Assembly: GCF_040549485.1 (NCBI RefSeq)
Contig: NZ_JBEPTK010000019.1
Coordinates: forward strand, 1-64,000
Reading direction: 5' to 3'
Origin: Constrictibacter sp. MBR-5
Lineage (GTDB): Bacteria; Pseudomonadota; Alphaproteobacteria; JAJUGE01
DNA: 64,000 nt
The translations under genes and the position numbers were made by a program. The notes below the pieces were generated by a model, which was not told the origin of the DNA, made no database searches, and worked only from the letters and a program-made list of their open reading frames with translations. The stretch's first letter is position 1; the number at the start of each line of letters is the position of its first letter. Shown piece after piece: positions 1 through 6,044 of the stretch.

Positions 1-597
1 GGGCAGGAGATGTTCCGGCTGGCCGCGATCAACCCGCTGAAGAACGCGCTGTTCGGCACCAACGCGCCGACGCTCGACAGCATCGGCGGCATTCTGGGCA
101 GCGCCTTCGGCGGCATGTTCGGCGGCGGAGCCGGCGGCGGTACGTTCGGTTTCGGCGGCAGCATGATTGGCGACGCGGCATCGGCCGGCATCCCCGGCGG
201 CGGCTTCGCCATGGGCGGCGCCTTCGACCGCGGCATGGAGATCACGCCCTTCGCGACCGGCGGCATCGTCGATCGGCCGACGCTGTTCCCGATGGCCAAG
301 GGGATGGGCCTGATGGGTGAGGCGGGCCCGGAGGCGGTGATGCCGCTCACCCGCAGCCCGTCCGGCCATCTCGGCGTGCGCGCGCTCTCGGCGCCGCGAG
401 TGGCCGCTCCGGAGGCGAGTCGGGGCGGCGACACGATCAGCTACTACACCGTGGACGCCCGCGGCGCGAACGACCCCGGCGCAGTCGAGGCGGCGGTTGC
501 ACGCGGCATCGCCCTGGCGACGCCCGGCATCGTGAAGCGGGCCATGGCGAACACGCTCGACAAATTCGAGCGGTCCCGCCGCGTGCCGGTGCGATAG
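1..597 (+). CDS. Phage tail tape-measure protein, C-terminal part (left-truncated)
   Basis: The reading frame is open from the first base, so this is the end of a longer gene. The visible 199 residues begin with a glycine-rich hydrophobic stretch (G/A/F/M repeats). They continue with a phrase typical of tape-measure C-termini, FATGGIVDRPTLFPMAKG, followed closely by LMGEAGPEAVMPL. Tape-measure proteins set tail length during siphophage assembly. The ATG at position 10 is internal and not the true start. A small gene follows 8 bases downstream, so this is the last large tail gene of the transcript seen here. Confidence 0.85.
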   Translation, partial: GQEMFRLAAINPLKNALFGTNAPTLDSIGGILGSAFGGMFGGGAGGGTFGFGGSMIGDAASAGIPGGGFAMGGAFDRGMEITPFATGGIVDRPTLFPMAKGMGLMGEAGPEAVMPLTRSPSGHLGVRALSAPRVAAPEASRGGDTISYYTVDARGANDPGAVEAAVARGIALATPGIVKRAMANTLDKFERSRRVPVR

Positions 598-605
598 GAG
601 AAGTC

Positions 606-776
606 ATGCCGCCAGCAATCGGACTTGTCGCCGCCGCAGCCGGAACGATCGTCGGCGCTTCGATCCCCGGAATCCTCGGGGCTATCGGAGCCGCTCTCAC
701 CACGGCTGCTATCCCGTACGTAGCCGGCGCTGGCCGGCTGGTGCCGCGGCAGGAGGGGCCCCCATGTCGATCCTGA
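606..776 (+). CDS. Small hydrophobic Gly/Ala-rich phage protein
   Basis: A 56-residue frame starts with ATG behind a good ribosome-binding site (taggagaagtc). It begins MPPAIGLVAAAAGTIVGASI and stays glycine/alanine-rich and hydrophobic to about residue 42, which would suit one membrane-spanning or membrane-associating helix pair. It sits 8 bases after the tape-measure gene and overlaps the next gene by 13 bases, as expected inside a tightly packed phage operon. No family is recognised. Holin-like or minor tail roles are possible, but nothing in the sequence decides between them. Confidence 0.45.
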   Translation: MPPAIGLVAAAAGTIVGASIPGILGAIGAALTTAAIPYVAGAGRLVPRQEGPPCRS

Positions 777-1378
777 ACGTCGTCGCCGACGAGCGCGAGA
801 TCCTGATCCAGCACGATTCGGCTTCCGTCATGATCGGTACGCCGGGCATCGGGCCTCACATGGGGAAGTCGGCGATGCTGCCGCACCTGGGGGCTGCGAT
901 GGCCGGCGTCGGCGCCTACGGGCCCTTCCTGGCGCTGCTGCACCGCTACCTGGGCTCCGAGGGCGGCGTGGCCGACGTGGACGACCTCATCGCGGATGCA
1001 CCGCGCTTCTTGCGCAAGCACTGCCGGCCGAAGGGCGACCCGACGACCCTGGGCTCGGTCGTGCTCGCCGGATGGTCCCCCAGCCTGCGCAGGATGCGCG
1101 CCGCGCTGGTCGACCACGAACGGGACCATGAGGCCGTCGAAATCGAGGGCGCCTATCTGCACCCCTGGCTGCCGGCCTGGGGCGAGGCCGATGTTCTCGG
1201 CGGCCGGGACGCCGCCATGATCGACATTGCCGCCACGCAGCACGCACGGGGCGCGGAGGCGTTCGGCTCCGCCTTCACCAGCGGCGGCCGGCTCGTCCAC
1301 CTACGCCTCCGACGCGGCGGCCTGGCGATGACCACCTACGACGAACCGTTCTGGACCGAGCGGGAGCAAGCGGCGTGA
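764..1378 (+). CDS. Hypothetical phage protein, possibly Ntn-hydrolase-like
   Basis: This 204-residue protein lies in the phage operon, overlapping its neighbours by 13 and 4 bases, with a start preceded by aggaggggcccccc. Its layout recalls phage Ntn-hydrolase (proteasome-like) proteins: a first strand (LNVVADEREILIQHDSA), a small-residue helix (LGAAMAGVGAYGPFLALLHR), a second strand pair (VVLAGWSPSLRRMRAALVD) and a late DG/EG-Y-hP element. There is no clear catalytic Thr, Ser or Cys at a processed N-terminus, so the match is weak. It could equally be a structural protein. Confidence 0.55.
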   Translation: MSILNVVADEREILIQHDSASVMIGTPGIGPHMGKSAMLPHLGAAMAGVGAYGPFLALLHRYLGSEGGVADVDDLIADAPRFLRKHCRPKGDPTTLGSVVLAGWSPSLRRMRAALVDHERDHEAVEIEGAYLHPWLPAWGEADVLGGRDAAMIDIAATQHARGAEAFGSAFTSGGRLVHLRLRRGGLAMTTYDEPFWTEREQAA

Positions 1379-1665
1379 CCGAGAAGCCGAACGGCATTCC
1401 GGCAACCATCGCCATCCTGGACACGTACCGGGGCTGGGTCACGTCCGGCGCCTGGGACCGCATGCCGAAGAAGCGGCGGCACGCCCTGCTCATCCGGCTG
1501 CTCGACCATATGACCGAGTTCGCCCAAGGCGCCGAGGAGATGCGCGCCAGCGTCGCCGTGCTGCTGGAGACCCGGCAGGCCGTACGCGAGGCCGCCGCCG
1601 GTGCCGGGCTCGTGGAAGCATTCGTTCCGGCCGACACCATCGGCCCGACGGACGGCAGCGCGTGA
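1375..1665 (+). CDS. Hypothetical phage protein, 96 aa
   Basis: It starts at GTG overlapping the previous stop (GTGA) and ends in another GTGA overlap with the next gene, so it is translationally coupled on both sides. The product is mostly helical: a basic patch MPKKRRHALLIRLLDHM near residues 30-46 is followed by an E/A-rich helix. No domain is recognised. Small helical proteins after tape-measure genes can be accessory tail or lysis factors, but no specific role can be assigned. Confidence 0.5.
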   Translation: MTEKPNGIPATIAILDTYRGWVTSGAWDRMPKKRRHALLIRLLDHMTEFAQGAEEMRASVAVLLETRQAVREAAAGAGLVEAFVPADTIGPTDGSA

Positions 1666-1853
1666 CCGACGCGCCCCGCATCCGCCGCGCCACCTTCGCC
1701 GGCTTCATCACCGATCCCGATCACGGGCTGATGCTACGCGTCGGCGATGGCGACGTCGTCCTGCATCGCCCCATCTCGCCCGTCCGGGCCGCCGAGATGG
1801 CGCGCGACCTGCTCGACTATGCGGCGGCGGAGCTGCGGAAGCGGGCGGCCTGA
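1662..1853 (+). CDS. Hypothetical phage protein, 63 aa
   Basis: It starts at GTG inside the stop of the previous gene (GTGA overlap). The product is a short beta-rich head (RIRRATFAGFITDPDHGLMLRVGD) followed by an amphipathic helix ending in basic residues. It is the last gene of the coupled run 606-1853; about 100 AT-richer bases follow before the next frame. No family is recognised. Confidence 0.45.
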   Translation: MTDAPRIRRATFAGFITDPDHGLMLRVGDGDVVLHRPISPVRAAEMARDLLDYAAAELRKRAA

Positions 1854-1957
1854 GCTTTCCAGGCAAATCTACCTCAAAAGATGTACTTGCAGCGCGCAAC
1901 GGCGACGTTTGAATGTACCTATTCGCGGCACTTTGACTAGCACGTTGGAGGGGGGTA

Positions 1958-2194
1958 ATGGGGCCAACGGAGTTGTGCAGTCTACTGCACCGGCAGATAT
2001 CCTCTGATGAGAGGAACGTCGCCAAGGCTGATAAGATAGTACGGCAGCTGAGGCGTGCCGGCGAAGATACGGGAAGTGCGATAGCCGTCCGCGACCTATT
2101 CGCCAGTGTCCTCAGAAGGCACCGCCGGCTTCTCGATGAGGCCGTTGCAAAGGTGCCCGTCCATGTCGTGCACAGCCTAGTCCTACTCGTATAG
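1958..2194 (+). CDS. Hypothetical protein, 78 aa, lower-GC gene
   Basis: The ATG follows a strong purine-rich ribosome site (ggaggggggta). The protein is helical and charged (LLHRQISSDERNVAKADK, then two R-rich helices) and ends in a hydrophobic tail. Codon use is less GC-rich than in the surrounding genes, which suits recently acquired phage cargo. No homologous family is recognised. The reading is supported mainly by the ribosome site and by the lack of a competing frame. Confidence 0.4.
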   Translation: MGPTELCSLLHRQISSDERNVAKADKIVRQLRRAGEDTGSAIAVRDLFASVLRRHRRLLDEAVAKVPVHVVHSLVLLV

Positions 2195-2352
2195 TCACGA
2201 TAAGCATCTGCCAGGCGACCTTGGCAGTGTCCGTCAGCAGCACGGCCCGGCCTTGGAGGCGGGAATCCCCACCGCCATGCGCCGGGACCGAAATGCCCCT
2301 GGGGCGGGTAATACGCCCGTGGACCACATTTCGAGCCCGGCGGGCTTCCGAA

Positions 2353-2394
2353 GTGGGAAATTCCCACCCCGGCCTTATCGTGGGGAAATCCCAC
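2353..2394. repeat. Two GTGGG-N5-CCCAC palindromes, 27 bp apart
   Basis: GTGGGAAATTCCCAC lies at 2353-2367 and GTGGGGAAATCCCAC at 2380-2394, centres 27 bases apart. A weaker relative, GCGGGAATCCCCAC, sits at 2259-2272. The shared form is two-fold symmetric with an A/T core, as for a dimeric helix-turn-helix repressor. What binds is unknown; the XRE regulator at 2780-3004 is one candidate, although its own upstream palindrome differs. Confidence 0.55.
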
Positions 2395-2412
2395 AATAGC
2401 CTGAGCGGTGCA

Positions 2413-2462
2413 CAGGTTCTGCGGCGACCGCGATAACCTGACCGGCAGTCAGGTTCTGCGGC
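2413..2462. repeat. Direct repeat CAGGTTCTGCGGC with an embedded inverted repeat
   Basis: CAGGTTCTGCGGC occurs at 2413-2425 and again at 2450-2462, 37 bases apart. Between and overlapping them is an exact 8-bp inverted repeat, AACCTGAC (2435-2442) and GTCAGGTT (2448-2455), with a 5-base gap. The arrangement looks like protein-binding iterons or operators in the prophage control region. Confidence 0.5.
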
Positions 2463-2529
2463 ACCGCCATATCCCGCCACGTTCGGACGGGGGTTCCGGG
2501 CTGGGGCGCGCCTCTACGGGGCGCCGCGT

Positions 2530-2694
2530 CTACTTCCGCGCCTTCTCCGCCGCCTGTTTGCGGAGCTCTTCCACAAGCCCCGGCCGGATCCGCTCCGCCT
2601 CCTCGAGCGAGTATTCACGCAGGATCGGCGGCTCCCACGGAAGCTTGTCCGCGCCACCGTCCGCGGGTGGTAGGCGTCGTTCGGAATCGTTCAT
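2530..2694 (-). CDS. Small charged hypothetical protein, 54 aa
   Basis: The 54-residue frame starts at an ATG with an excellent ribosome site (gttggaggggacgaa). The product begins MNDSERRLPP, contains KLPWEPPILREYSLEEAERI, and ends in a basic helix (RKQAAEKARK). It has no signal or membrane segment. The W-x-P-P motif followed by an amphipathic helix is reminiscent of small partner-binding or leader-type peptides, but no biosynthetic partner is nearby. It lies downstream of, and on the same strand as, the XRE regulator and may share its transcript. Confidence 0.5.
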   Translation of the reverse strand: MNDSERRLPPADGGADKLPWEPPILREYSLEEAERIRPGLVEELRKQAAEKARK

Positions 2695-2779
2695 TTCGTC
2701 CCCCTCCAACTCCCAATGGTGGAGAAAGATAGCTTTCAGCTAAAACGATTCGCAACCGCGGAGTGCAGGCTTACTCCGC

Positions 2780-3004
2780 CTACTTCCTCAACCGCACCCC
2801 CGGCCCGCCGCCGTTCTCCGCGATGAACTCGACGCCGGCCGATTCCAGCGCGGCGCGGATGGCGGCAAGGGTGGAGGCGTTCGCAGGCTTATCAGCTTCG
2901 ATCCGGGTGACCGTCGCAGGGGACACCTTGGCGGCTTCCGCTACGTCGCGAACGCCGAGACGAAGCGCCGCGCGCGCCATCCTCGCTTGTGCCCCTGTTA
3001 TCAT
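2780..3004 (-). CDS. XRE-family helix-turn-helix regulator (phage Cro/CI-like)
   Basis: This 74-residue protein is almost entirely one lambda-repressor-like HTH domain. Helices run from RMARAALRLGVRDVAEAA through SPATVTRIEADK to STLAAIRAALESAGVEF. The Q-x-x-R-A-A-L-x-L and VTRIE signatures are those of compact prophage regulators. It is transcribed divergently from the operon starting at 3149. A perfect palindrome (3023-3041) lies in the shared promoter region just upstream, so it probably regulates itself and that operon. It lacks a CI-type cleavage or dimer domain. Confidence 0.8.
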   Translation of the reverse strand: MITGAQARMARAALRLGVRDVAEAAKVSPATVTRIEADKPANASTLAAIRAALESAGVEFIAENGGGPGVRLRK

Positions 3005-3013
3005 CTGATCGCC

Positions 3014-3043
3014 TTGACACGTCTTAAGCCCGGTGCTTAAGCT
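3014..3043 (+). promoter_or_regulatory. Promoter with overlapping palindromic operator
   Basis: TTGACA (3014-3019) is an exact -35 hexamer reading towards the gene at 3149. The inverted repeat CTTAAGC (3023-3029) / GCTTAAG (3035-3041), gap 5, fills the spacer and the weak -10 area (TAAGCT, 3038-3043). Binding there would block transcription of the rightward operon. The divergent XRE gene begins at 3004, so it is the natural ligand. The -10 assignment is uncertain. Confidence 0.55.
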
Positions 3044-3148
3044 GTAACCACGTTATCGCATAGGCGCGAAAACGACAAGCGGCCGAGCGGGTGTTACGAG
3101 CACCGCGCCCGGCCTGACCACCACCCGAAGCTGTCAGGAGCCCGGATC

Positions 3149-3712
3149 ATGGCTGATTCCGATAATACCCGAACCTTGCCCACGCGCCGCGCAGTATTGC
3201 TCGGCGCCGGTGCGGCGCTTGTGACCGGCATCACCGCGGCAAAGGCCGCAGTCCCGCTCGACGCCGACGTGACCGGCCCGATGGTCGCCGACGACGATGC
3301 TGAGCTGCTGGCGCTGGTCGCGACGTTCCGCCGGCTGCATGCCGTCAAGCTGGAGTTGGGGCCCTCCGGCATTGAAGCCGGCCGGTTTTCCGAGATGACC
3401 ACCGCTGAGCATGCGGCGTGGAACCGAGCGTGCGAGGCCGCGGGGCACGCGCTGCGCGACGTGTTCCGAAAGGAGGCCCGCACCCCGGCCGGCATCCTCG
3501 CGAAGCTGACCCTGTGGCGCGCCGCGTACGGCGCCCGCCCCGAAGTGGACGATCCCGAGGACGAGGATCTTAGCGCCCACGATTGCCGCTTCTGGACCGA
3601 CTACGACGTCGCGGCCGAGGATGGCGAGCTGGTCGAGGATGCCGAATGGCGGCCTTGGCTCGATACCATCGTCGCCGACCTCCGCACCCTGGCAGGCGAG
3701 GTGCGGGCATGA
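3149..3712 (+). CDS. Hypothetical protein with Tat-like signal peptide
   Basis: The 187-residue product begins with a twin-arginine-like leader: TRRAVLLGAGAALVTG at about residues 12-27, then TAAKAA as a possible cleavage zone. The rest is a soluble, acidic helical domain with W-rich segments (LTLWRAAYGARP, CRFWTDYDV, EWRPWLDTIV). It opens a three-gene operon with ATGA overlaps, controlled by the TTGACA/palindrome region. No family is recognised. Export of a prophage-encoded protein through Tat would be unusual; the leader could instead be a coincidental R-R plus hydrophobic segment. Confidence 0.6.
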   Translation: MADSDNTRTLPTRRAVLLGAGAALVTGITAAKAAVPLDADVTGPMVADDDAELLALVATFRRLHAVKLELGPSGIEAGRFSEMTTAEHAAWNRACEAAGHALRDVFRKEARTPAGILAKLTLWRAAYGARPEVDDPEDEDLSAHDCRFWTDYDVAAEDGELVEDAEWRPWLDTIVADLRTLAGEVRA

Positions 3713-4143
3713 GCGACCTTCGCATTCCCATGACCGACCATCTGGTCGACGCGATGGGCGACCTGTCAGCGGTGGAGCTCTACGACCTGCACACGGCCGC
3801 CTCCGAAGCCGCGGGGGCGATCGACGCGGTGCTCGGCTATCCGAGATGCACTGACGCCTTGCAGGAGATCCTGGAGCAGGTGGGGGACTTCCTGCGGCGC
3901 ATCGCCGACAATGCCGCGAGCATGGCACCCGAGGCCGAAGCGACGACCGATCACGACCGGGACCGGAAGGCCGAACTGATGCTCCGGCATCTGTTCGACC
4001 ATGCCGAGCCGGGGCTTCTCGCCGCGTCCGCTGCGGCCGTTGCCGCCTCCCTCGCCGCCGGTGGGAAGGTCGACGCCGAGTTCTACTGCGCAGGCGGTTG
4101 GAAGCGCGCGAACGATCCGGAGACGGGCGAGGTGCGGACATGA
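3709..4143 (+). CDS. Hypothetical acidic helical protein, 144 aa
   Basis: The start ATG overlaps the previous stop (ATGA); earlier in-frame starts lie inside the upstream gene. The protein is rich in A, D and E and appears all-helical, with segments such as VELYDLHTAASEAAGAIDAV and LQEILEQVGDFLRRIADNAA. An alanine-rich helix follows near residue 105. No signal peptide or catalytic motif is visible. It is coupled to the next gene by another ATGA overlap, so the three products probably act together. Function unknown. Confidence 0.55.
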   Translation: MSDLRIPMTDHLVDAMGDLSAVELYDLHTAASEAAGAIDAVLGYPRCTDALQEILEQVGDFLRRIADNAASMAPEAEATTDHDRDRKAELMLRHLFDHAEPGLLAASAAAVAASLAAGGKVDAEFYCAGGWKRANDPETGEVRT

Positions 4144-4463
4144 CCGCGCCCGTTCCCGATCCCATGACCTGCGACCTCGCTGCCCTGTCCGAGGGCGAGC
4201 TACTGGACCTCGCGGATTGGCTGAGCGACCAGTCGCTCGACCTCCTCATCACCGATCCCGACTGGCAACCGATGCTCGACCGGTTCGGCGCGGCGGAAGC
4301 CGAGATCAAGCGGCGCCCGTCCCGGACCTATCGCGGCATCCGGCGGAAGATCGAGATGCTGGTGACGGGCTGGCCGCCGATTCCGGACGATCCGGAGTTC
4401 GCCGCCTTCAACGCCGCGATGGCCGACCTGCAGGCGGTGTGCGAGGGGGCGCCCGCCGGCTGA
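4140..4463 (+). CDS. Hypothetical protein, 107 aa, last gene of the 3149 operon
   Basis: The start ATG overlaps the stop of the previous gene. The N-terminus (CDLAALSEGELLDLADWLSD) resembles the start of the preceding protein (DLSAVELYDLHTAA), hinting that the two are distant paralogs built on the same helical unit. A basic middle (KRRPSRTYRGIRRKIEML) separates it from an acidic tail. No family is recognised. Two hairpins with terminator character lie 300-350 bases downstream. Confidence 0.5.
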   Translation: MTAPVPDPMTCDLAALSEGELLDLADWLSDQSLDLLITDPDWQPMLDRFGAAEAEIKRRPSRTYRGIRRKIEMLVTGWPPIPDDPEFAAFNAAMADLQAVCEGAPAG

Positions 4464-4766
4464 TCTCTCATCGGTCCCGGAACCTGTCGGCGCCTGAGTT
4501 GTTCCCGTACTGACGTGCCAGCCCCTTCGGCGCGTCGATACTCCCTGGCCGTCCGGCTCCCCGCCGCCGGGCGGCCGCCTTATTTCGAGGTCCCGCTGGC
4601 GGGGCATCTTCTTCCGCGCACTGTGGCGAGGAGGAGCGGCAGTTCGAGGCCGATCTGGTCGCGATGGCGAAAGCCGACGGGCTGCTACTGCAGGCGACCG
4701 GAACCAGGGGCCCACCCGCGCAGTTCCCCGAATGACGCCCCATGCGGAGCGTCGGCCCCACAACTG

Positions 4767-4795
4767 GCCGCCCGGCGATCGCTACGCCGGGCGGC
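4767..4795 (+). terminator. GC-rich hairpin, possible terminator
   Basis: A perfect 11-bp stem (4767-4777 with 4785-4795) has a 7-base loop and is followed by gcctttcc, a weak U-tract. It is the first of two stacked hairpins between convergent genes. Confidence 0.4.
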
Positions 4796-4811
4796 GCCTT
4801 TCCGAGATGGC

Positions 4812-4844
4812 GCCCCGCTGGCGACGCTGGCGGGGCTTTCTTTG
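4812..4844 (+). terminator. Rho-independent terminator
   Basis: GCCCCGC (4812-4818) pairs with GCGGGGC (4830-4836) and is directly followed by tttctttg. This is the best intrinsic terminator in the prophage part. It would end rightward transcription just before the convergent toxin gene. Confidence 0.6.
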
Positions 4845-4861
4845 TAGTTGTCAGGGAGTAT

Positions 4862-5398
4862 CTAGCCCGATGCCGCACCCTTGATTGCTTCCACCGGCAG
4901 CAGGAGCGTACGTGGATCCAGCGGCGATTCCATAAAGGCGTGCTTTCTATAGAAGCCGACGGCCTCGTCGTCTATCGCATGGACCAGAACTGCCCTAACG
5001 CCCACCGTATCTGCAACCTGGATGCATCTCAGCAAAGCATCTTTCAAAAGCCCTGAGCCAAGACCGTATCCGTGGGCGTCTACGGCGACCGCTAGACGTG
5101 CGATAATGATTACCGGGACCTGTTCCGGCGTGTTCTTTCTGAATTTGGCGCTAGGAAGCGTTTTGCGTTCCACGGACCCGGCGGCGAGACAGTAATAGGC
5201 GCAGACGTGCCCCTCGGAACAGACGACGAAGGTACGCGCCGTCAGGCCGTCAACTGACCGGCTCTTGCTTTTCAGCCACTCATTGAGGGCCGGCTTGCCA
5301 CAGTCAAAAGCCGATATGTCATGATCCGCCCGAAGAGGTTCGGGGGCGCTCACTTGAAGCGCCCCCTTTGATCTAGACGCGACCACTATCTCTCCCAT
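4862..5398 (-). CDS. GNAT-family toxin of a type II TA pair (TacT/AtaT-like)
   Basis: The 178-residue protein matches the GNAT toxin class that acetylates aminoacyl-tRNA. Its order is typical: LRADHDISAFDCGKPALNEWL near residues 22-42, an acetyl-CoA loop RLAVAVDAHGYGLGSGLL at 101-118, and a terminal FYRKHAFM with Tyr150 in the position of the catalytic tyrosine of TacT. Its start overlaps the end of the upstream RHH antitoxin gene by 13 bases, as in tacAT-type operons. The pair sits at the prophage end, where it would penalise loss of the element. The tRNA target cannot be read from the sequence. Confidence 0.88.
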   Translation of the reverse strand: MGEIVVASRSKGALQVSAPEPLRADHDISAFDCGKPALNEWLKSKSRSVDGLTARTFVVCSEGHVCAYYCLAAGSVERKTLPSAKFRKNTPEQVPVIIIARLAVAVDAHGYGLGSGLLKDALLRCIQVADTVGVRAVLVHAIDDEAVGFYRKHAFMESPLDPRTLLLPVEAIKGAASG

Positions 5399-5688
5399 GG
5401 AGCCTTTCGAGCCATCAGCTTCCGAAGCTTTTCGGGCGCTTCTGGCGGCCGGTCGAGTGCGGCCATGAACTCCTCATAGCGCTTGTCATCTAGCTGAAAA
5501 AAGCGCTGTTCAAGGAGAACATCCTCCGCACGCTGACTGGCGCTATCGACTAGAAATTCGGTACGGGTCTTACCCAGCGCCTTCGCCGCGCGGTCGATCC
5601 GCTCCTTGATCGGCTCCGGCAGACGTATGTTAATCGTTTGCGTCCGACGCTGGCGAGCGTCGTCGCGCTCGAGCACTGCGGCGGTCAT
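5386..5688 (-). CDS. Ribbon-helix-helix antitoxin (DUF1778, TacA-like)
   Basis: The 100-residue protein carries a ribbon-helix-helix N-terminus (RTQTINIRLPEPIKERIDRA, then ALGKTRTEFLVDSA). A C-terminal toxin-binding tail follows (RFFQLDDKRYEEFMAALDRP). This is the DUF1778 layout paired with GNAT toxins. The ribosome site agaaggagaggttca supports the start. It is the first gene of the pair. Three 10-bp direct repeats lie 25-54 bases upstream of its start and are likely its own operator. Confidence 0.9.
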   Translation of the reverse strand: MTAAVLERDDARQRRTQTINIRLPEPIKERIDRAAKALGKTRTEFLVDSASQRAEDVLLEQRFFQLDDKRYEEFMAALDRPPEAPEKLRKLMARKAPWER

Positions 5689-5712
5689 TGAACCTCTCCT
5701 TCTGGTTTGCGC

Positions 5713-5779
5713 GTGTCGCGTTGTGTCGCGTTTTGTCGTGTTGCAAGAGAATATGGGCTGACCGTATACACATCGTCAA
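5713..5779 (-). promoter_or_regulatory. Promoter and triple-repeat operator of the toxin-antitoxin pair
   Basis: Three tandem 10-bp repeats, GTGTCGCGTT, GTGTCGCGTT and TTGTCGTGTT on the plus strand, fill 5713-5742. On the minus strand, TTGACG (5774-5779) and CATATT (5750-5755), 18 bases apart, form a plausible -35/-10 pair reading into the antitoxin. The repeats then lie near the transcription start, where RHH antitoxins of this class bind for conditional autorepression. Confidence 0.6.
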
Positions 5780-5909
5780 CGCGGGAAAGAAACCTACGCT
5801 GCGGCTTCGGTTCCATCGACATCCAATTTCTAACCCCGAGGAGCATACGTACAGGCGCTCATACCTCTTAGCGGCGCGCTTCCGGATATGCGTGCTCAAG
5901 AAGCTGCTT

Positions 5910-5941
5910 TGCCACCCAAAATGCCACCCAACGCGGTGGCA
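5910..5941. repeat. TGCCACCCA direct repeats plus inverted GGTGGCA
   Basis: TGCCACCCA occurs at 5910-5918 and 5922-5930, a 12-base period. TGCCACC (5922-5928) also pairs with GGTGGCA (5935-5941) across six bases. Closely phased copies like these are typical of excisionase or integrase arm sites; the assignment is inferred. Confidence 0.5.
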
Positions 5942-5967
5942 CGGCGCTAAATCGAGCGGGACGGGAC

Positions 5968-6039
5968 GGGATAGGCGCCGCGCGGAACCGTGACAAATCA
6001 GGCGGTTACGGTACGCAACGGGACGGCTAGGGATAGGCG
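5968..6039. repeat. GGGATAGGCG direct repeats next to the tRNA junction
   Basis: GGGATAGGCG occurs at 5968-5977 and 6030-6039, 62 bases apart, each preceded by a cgggacgg-like string. The second copy ends five bases before the tRNA-homologous segment. The position suggests integrase arm-binding sites. Confidence 0.5.
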
Positions 6040-6044
6040 TTCCG

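Larger units (their letters stand above)
2195..2529. other. Non-coding stretch with operator-like palindromes
   Basis: No convincing gene is seen in these 335 bases; the open frames look like GC-rich shadows. The stretch holds several short palindromes and a direct repeat, listed separately, between two small prophage genes. This density of symmetric elements suggests a regulatory or attachment region rather than decayed coding DNA. Confidence 0.5.
4464..4861. other. Intergenic stretch with a possible gene remnant and two hairpins
   Basis: About 400 bases lie between the 3149 operon and the convergent toxin gene. A frame open from 4514 to 4735 ends in a protein-like stretch (EEERQFEADLVAMAKADGLL) but has no ATG, GTG or TTG start, so it may be a truncated gene. 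Two GC-rich hairpins follow before the toxin's stop codon. Nothing else is recognised. Confidence 0.4.
1..6044. mobile_element. Right end of an integrated prophage-like element
   Basis: Phage-type genes fill this stretch: a tape-measure C-terminus, overlapping small hypotheticals, an XRE regulator and a terminal toxin-antitoxin pair. The right boundary is set where the tRNA-Sec 5' half starts at 6045. The 265 bases before it carry direct and inverted repeats of the kind seen at integrase and excisionase arm sites. No integrase or excisionase gene lies in the window, so the other end must be to the left. Parts around 1854-2200 and 5000-5940 look less GC-rich than the host DNA. Whether the element is an active phage or a remnant cannot be told. 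Confidence 0.75.
5780..6044. other. Attachment-site region of the element
   Basis: No gene is seen between the toxin-antitoxin promoter and the tRNA fragment. The stretch is full of short repeats (listed separately) and ends at the point where tRNA-Sec homology starts. An imperfect inverted repeat, ACCGTGAC (5987-5994) / GTTACGGT (6005-6012), is also present. This is the pattern expected of the phage arm of a tyrosine-recombinase attachment site. Confidence 0.5.

Noticed and set aside
2408-2743. 111-aa open frame on the plus strand
   Set aside because: Ser/Arg-rich translation with no ribosome site; it overlaps palindromes and the better-supported minus-strand 54-aa gene.
4515-4847. 110-aa open frame after the 3149 operon
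   Set aside because: Runs through two terminator-like hairpins and has Arg/Pro-rich shadow composition.
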